NCBI RefSeq assembly: GCF_001999245.1
Contig: NZ_CP019630.1
Location: 2,046,001-2,110,000, forward strand
Length of the DNA stretch: 64,000 bases
Direction: 5' to 3'
Source: Roseibium algicola
GTDB taxonomy: Bacteria; Pseudomonadota; Alphaproteobacteria; Rhizobiales; Stappiaceae
This document shows positions 60,734-64,000 of this stretch, piece by piece (position 1 is the first letter of the stretch; each line of letters opens with the position of its first letter). Both the position numbers and the translations under genes were made by a program. The notes under the pieces were generated by a model. It saw only the letters and a program-made list of their open reading frames with translations, was not told the DNA's origin and ran no database searches.

Positions 60734-61615
60734 TCACACCCTCCGCGTCATGAATTCACCGAAGAACCCTGCGGGTCGCACCAGCAGAACCGACAGGATC
60801 AGCATCAGCGCGATCAACTCGCGAAACTCGATACCGTAGGGGACATAGGCCGAGACCATTGCCTCCAACACGCCCACGATCAGCCCGCCTAGGGCGGCGC
60901 CAAAGGGGCTCGTGATGCCGCCCAGAAGCGCGCCCGCCAGGGCAAAGATCAGCGGCGCGAGGCCCATCCCGGGATCAAGAAATGTCACCGGTGCAATCAT
61001 CACGCCAGCCACCGCGCCAATTCCTGCCGCCAACCCCCATCCGAGTGCCAGCATGACTGACACGTTAATGCCCACAAGGCGGCTGCTCACGTGATTGTCC
61101 GCAGCAGCCCGCAGTGCGAGGCCGAGGCGGGTGTAGCGAAAGAAGAACCAAACCGCCGTCAACACCGCGCCGGTGGCCAGCAAAGACCCTAACGTATGCA
61201 CACGGATAGACAAATCCGCCATCAGGTTGATCGAGCCATCAGAGAAGGCGCTTGGAAAGGGTTTGACCTCGTAGTTCCAGATGGCGCCAGCAAGGCTGTG
61301 GACGCTGAGAAACAGCCCCACGAAAACCGCCACTAGCACCAGGTCATCGGCCTTGGCAAAGGGTCGGATAACGACCCGCTCCAGCACGATGGCACCGATA
61401 AAAGAGACCGCCACGGTCAGTAGTATCGCGGGCCAGATCGACACGCCCATCTGTACTAGGGTCCAGGCAATGAATGTTGAGAATACCGCCATCTCGCCTT
61501 GGGCAAGGTTCACGTGGCCGGTGGATTTGTAGATCATCACCAACGCCAGTGCCATGATCGCATAGATGCCGCCGGATGACAGGCCGATGATGAGTTGCTC
61601 AAGGAAAAATGTCAT
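60734..61615 (-). CDS. Liv-type ABC transporter permease LivH
   Basis: This inner-membrane permease of the LivH type has 293 residues. LSSGGIYAIMALALVMIYKSTG and VNLAQGEMAVFSTFI at the N-terminus, and GGITSPFGAALGGLIVGVLEA near the end, are family blocks. Its start overlaps the livF stop by four bases. Confidence 0.95.
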   Translation of the reverse strand: MTFFLEQLIIGLSSGGIYAIMALALVMIYKSTGHVNLAQGEMAVFSTFIAWTLVQMGVSIWPAILLTVAVSFIGAIVLERVVIRPFAKADDLVLVAVFVGLFLSVHSLAGAIWNYEVKPFPSAFSDGSINLMADLSIRVHTLGSLLATGAVLTAVWFFFRYTRLGLALRAAADNHVSSRLVGINVSVMLALGWGLAAGIGAVAGVMIAPVTFLDPGMGLAPLIFALAGALLGGITSPFGAALGGLIVGVLEAMVSAYVPYGIEFRELIALMLILSVLLVRPAGFFGEFMTRRV

Positions 61616-62349
61616 GCCCCCGCTTCCTCTGACGTGATGTTGCCCAGATAGGCCCGTGCGATCTCCTGGTTCTGTGAAAGCTCTTCGGTGCTGCCACGCG
61701 CCACGAGGTTGCCGACCTCCAGAAGCGCGGCATTTGAGGCCAGTTTCAGAGCGAGATTGGAATTTTGCTCGACCAAAAGCATGGACACACCGGCATCACC
61801 GGCGATTTGGTCGAGAATCTCGAACAGCTGCTTCACAATCACCGGCGCCAGACCGATTGAGGGTTCGTCCAATAGGATCAGCCGCGGCTCCGCCATCAGC
61901 GCCCGGCCAATCGCCAGCATCTGCTGCTCGCCGCCCGAAAGCGTACCGGCATGTTGACCCACGCGCTCTTTCAGTCGTGGGAAGTAGTCGAACACTCGGT
62001 CGAGCGATCGCCGGAAATTGCCGCGCTCTTCCGCGGTGAAGGCCCCGAGCCGCAGGTTGTCCATGACCGTCAGGCTCGTGAAGGTGCCGCGTCCGTCCGG
62101 AACATGGGCGACCCCCATTCGAGCGATGACCTCGGTGCTCTTGCCTTTGATGTCCTCGCCGAAAAGCCGCACTTCACCATGTGTTTCGATCATGCCGCAG
62201 ATTGCGCGTAGCGTGGTTGTCTTGCCCGCACCGTTGGCACCCAGAAGCGCCGTCACCTCGCCTTCGGGTACCTCGAGATCGATGCCATGCAGGATGCTGC
62301 CGTGGCCGTAAGACGCCGTGACGTTGTTGAGTTCCAAGGCAAGTTTCAT
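61612..62349 (-). CDS. Liv-type ABC transporter ATPase LivF
   Basis: This ABC ATPase of the LivF type has 245 residues. Walker A is LLGANGAGKTT, the signature is LSGGEQQML and Walker B is LILLDEPSIGLAPVIV. It energises import with the LivG-type ATPase. Its start overlaps the livG stop by four bases. Confidence 0.96.
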   Translation of the reverse strand: MKLALELNNVTASYGHGSILHGIDLEVPEGEVTALLGANGAGKTTTLRAICGMIETHGEVRLFGEDIKGKSTEVIARMGVAHVPDGRGTFTSLTVMDNLRLGAFTAEERGNFRRSLDRVFDYFPRLKERVGQHAGTLSGGEQQMLAIGRALMAEPRLILLDEPSIGLAPVIVKQLFEILDQIAGDAGVSMLLVEQNSNLALKLASNAALLEVGNLVARGSTEELSQNQEIARAYLGNITSEEAGA

Positions 62350-63128
62350 GCCGTCTCCTCCCCGAGATAGGCCTGAAGCACCTGCGGATGTGTCCGCACC
62401 TCATGCGGCAGCCCGTCGGCGATCTTCTGCCCGAAGTCCATCGCCACGACGCGGTCGGAGACCTTCATGACGAGGTTGAGATGATGTTCAACCAGCAGCA
62501 CCGCAACCTTGAACTCGTCGCGCACTTGCCGGATCAAATCCTCCAGATGCGCCACCTCTTCGCGGTTCAACCCGCCAGCAGGTTCGTCTAGCATCAAGAG
62601 GCTCGGTTCGGCGGCCAGCGCACGAGCGAACTCGATCCGCTTGCGCACCGCAAAGTTCTGGTCGGCGATGGTGTGGTCGGAGATATCGGCCAGATGGAGC
62701 AACGACAGCAGATGCATGATTCGGTCGCGCGTCTCGGCGCGTTCGCGGCGCACTTTCGGACCGCCAAGGATATCCGCCGTCAGGCCGCCGCTCATTGCGA
62801 ATTGGGCGCCGGTCAAAACGTTCTCGTAGACCGTCATTGTCTCGAAGAGCGCGGTGTTCTGAAAGGTGCGGCCAATCCCACGCGCTGCCATGTCCTCGGG
62901 CTCGAGCGGCGTGGTGCTTTCACCATACACAAAGATATCGCCCGAGTTTTGGCGATAGAGCCGGCTAAGACAGTTAAACAGTGTGGTCTTGCCGGCGCCA
63001 TTCGGGCCGATCAACCCGAGGATCTCTTGTTCGTAGATCTCGAGACAGATTTTTTTGAGCGCAATAACTCCACCAAATTGGATAGTGAGGTCGCGCACCT
63101 CGAGAAGCAAGACTCCATATTGCCGCAC
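62346..63128 (-). CDS. Liv-type ABC transporter ATPase LivG
   Basis: This ABC ATPase of the LivG type has 260 residues. Walker A is IGPNGAGKTT; Walker B is LLMLDEPAGGLNREEV; GIGRTFQNTALFETMTVYENV is typical. The usual LSGG signature is replaced by FAVRKRIEFARAL, so the canonical LSYG/LSGGQQR block is not recognisable. The GTG start at 63128 has GGAGG seven bases upstream; the ATG two bases upstream of it is out of frame. It is first gene of the five-gene importer operon. Confidence 0.92.
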   Translation of the reverse strand: MRQYGVLLLEVRDLTIQFGGVIALKKICLEIYEQEILGLIGPNGAGKTTLFNCLSRLYRQNSGDIFVYGESTTPLEPEDMAARGIGRTFQNTALFETMTVYENVLTGAQFAMSGGLTADILGGPKVRRERAETRDRIMHLLSLLHLADISDHTIADQNFAVRKRIEFARALAAEPSLLMLDEPAGGLNREEVAHLEDLIRQVRDEFKVAVLLVEHHLNLVMKVSDRVVAMDFGQKIADGLPHEVRTHPQVLQAYLGEETA

Positions 63129-63130
63129 AT

Positions 63131-63387
63131 TAAATCCTCCACTCAGTCTATTAGGCCATTTTTCTATTTATAGTCCGACATTGTTGTTATTTTGTTGAGC
63201 TGTCAAGTGACTATTGTGTAGTGTATGGCAATTTCGTGGGCGCCGCTGCATTGGACAACTATCGCGATCGCAAGTGCTTCTGTAGATTAGTACGGCTCTC
63301 GCTGAACAACTGATCCCTCAAATGTCGTTCATGTCGACCGCCTGGACTCGAACGAAGCGATAGCAGCAAGCGCGCAGCGCTTTAGGG
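63131..63387. other. Leader of the liv operon and unassigned sequence
   Basis: Apart from the operator-like site at 63172 and an AT-rich run at 63155-63200 that should contain the liv promoter, I see nothing recognisable. Short reading frames have no motif. Confidence 0.4.
63172..63180. promoter_or_regulatory. Island palindrome, site 4 (liv operon)
   Basis: AGTCCGACA on the plus strand (TGTCGGACT on minus) matches TGTC-S-GACA at all but one position. It lies 44 bases upstream of the livG start codon, where a repressor could block the promoter of the importer operon. Confidence 0.4.
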
Positions 63388-63405
63388 GAGGCGTTGTTGC
63401 GAAAC
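63388..63405. repeat. Possible terminal inverted repeat of an IS5-family element
   Basis: GAGGCGTTGTTGCGAAAC, beginning at 63388, resembles terminal repeats of IS5-group elements (GTTGTTGC core) and lies 39 bases beyond the end of the IS5-type transposase remnant. The partner repeat would be outside the window. Confidence 0.35.
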
Positions 63406-63443
63406 TGATGCTTGAGGCATGAGAGCCCCTTAGACCTATGATG

Positions 63444-64000
63444 TCATGCCACGCGAACGACTTCTGCGTTGCCGAGGGCGTTGAAGCGGTTCACGAGCTC
63501 GACGCGGCCGCGGGCGTGGCATCCTGTCCATCGCGTCCAGAAGGCTCGGACATAGTGGCGATGTCTTCGGTCTCGGGGATCTGGCCCAGCAGGTCTGGCA
63601 GGACGGAGTGTCGCCGTCTCGGCTGAGGGTGAACTCCACCGCATGGATGTCGGACGTGGTGGTGTCCATGACCAGGTGGACTTGCGTCATTGGCGTCGGT
63701 CCTTCACAACGCGCTTGCGAGCTTGCCACGCGCAGTCACCGAGGGCCTTGATCCCGGCGCTGCCCACGAGCAAATTGAGCGACCCATCGGCGCGCCGATA
63801 CAGGATCTGGACCTTCAGGGTCTTTGGCCTTCGGCACAGGGTTAAATAGTCCGGGATGGGCCAGTCCAGGCCGGCCAGGCACAACAAGCAGGCGAAATTC
63901 CAGCGATCTGCCTGGGCGGAAGCTGGAACAGCACGTTGATCGACAGGCAGAACTGGATCGCTGCGTTCGAAAAGACTGGCGGCCGCCCTGATCGCCCCTC
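63444..64000 (-). pseudogene. IS5-family transposase, decayed, runs off the window
   Basis: Minus-strand pieces read GLDWPIPDYLTLCRRPKTLK, LLVGSAGIKALGDCAWQARK, then (frameshifted) VHLVMDTTTSDIHAVEF, HYVRAFWTRWTGCHARGRVE and LVNRFNALGNAEVVRVA, ending at 63444. These are blocks of an IS5-group DDE transposase. Frame changes occur near 63690 and 63870. Two parts normally present, after the DIAT region and after ARSRIE, are missing, so the gene carries internal deletions as well as frameshifts. Confidence 0.85.

Overview
The window is a piece of an alphaproteobacterial chromosome. The gene order (miaB-phoH-ybeY-corC; hslV-GNAT-hslU; dnaK-dnaJ; ubiE-ubiB with divergent mutM; rpsT-dnaA; dnaN-recF-gyrB) and the protein sequences fit Hyphomicrobiales, most likely a Stappiaceae (Roseibium/Labrenzia-type) marine bacterium. 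That placement is inference from synteny and was not tested by a search.

Positions 1 to about 37,450 are conserved core. From the left, on the minus strand: the tsaB-rimI-mur/fur-plsC-miaB-phoH-ybeY-corC chain, a NifU-type Fe-S protein, a universal stress protein, the HslUV protease with a GNAT gene between its subunits, an FMN reductase, a PmtA-like methyltransferase, and dnaK/dnaJ. hslV and dnaK both have promoters of the alphaproteobacterial RpoH type with the same spacing. Then come a membrane protein with a Gly/Cys-rich tail, alkB, a divergent osmC/gntR pair, ubiB/ubiE, mutM, an enoyl-CoA hydratase, rpsT, a rhodanese, dnaA, dnaN, recF, gyrB, a GGDEF-EAL protein with a damaged EAL site, rlpA, and a prokaryotic Fe-S (6-4) photolyase.

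A tRNA-Arg(CCG) at 37,376-37,452 marks an abrupt change. Everything to the right looks like acquired DNA. First comes a visibly AT-richer stretch with decayed IS3, IS630 and again IS3 transposase genes. It also holds a beta-keto acid cleavage enzyme, a complete TRAP transporter and a divergent TRAP solute-binding-protein homologue that has no signal peptide. Then comes a GC-richer catabolic block: an aminoglycoside-phosphotransferase-like kinase followed by an ACAD10/11-like acyl-CoA dehydrogenase, an acyl-CoA synthetase, a nitroreductase, an AMACR-like CaiB/BaiF enzyme, two SDRs, a crotonase, a thiolase, AraC and FadR-type regulators, an iron-dependent alcohol dehydrogenase and a five-gene Liv-type ABC importer. 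A decayed IS5-family element closes the window, so the right boundary of the island is not seen.

The best candidate for an undescribed system is this catabolic block. The kinase/dehydrogenase pair looks like a split version of the ACAD10/11 (and bacterial LvaA/LvaC) machinery, which removes a 4-hydroxyl group from acyl-CoAs through a phosphorylated intermediate. Here it is embedded in a beta-oxidation set with its own importers. A short palindrome of the form TGTC-S-GACA, the kind bound by FadR-family GntR proteins, recurs upstream of four transcription units in the island, and the island encodes one FadR-type regulator. Together these suggest a single regulon for uptake and breakdown of a hydroxylated, probably methyl-branched carboxylic acid.
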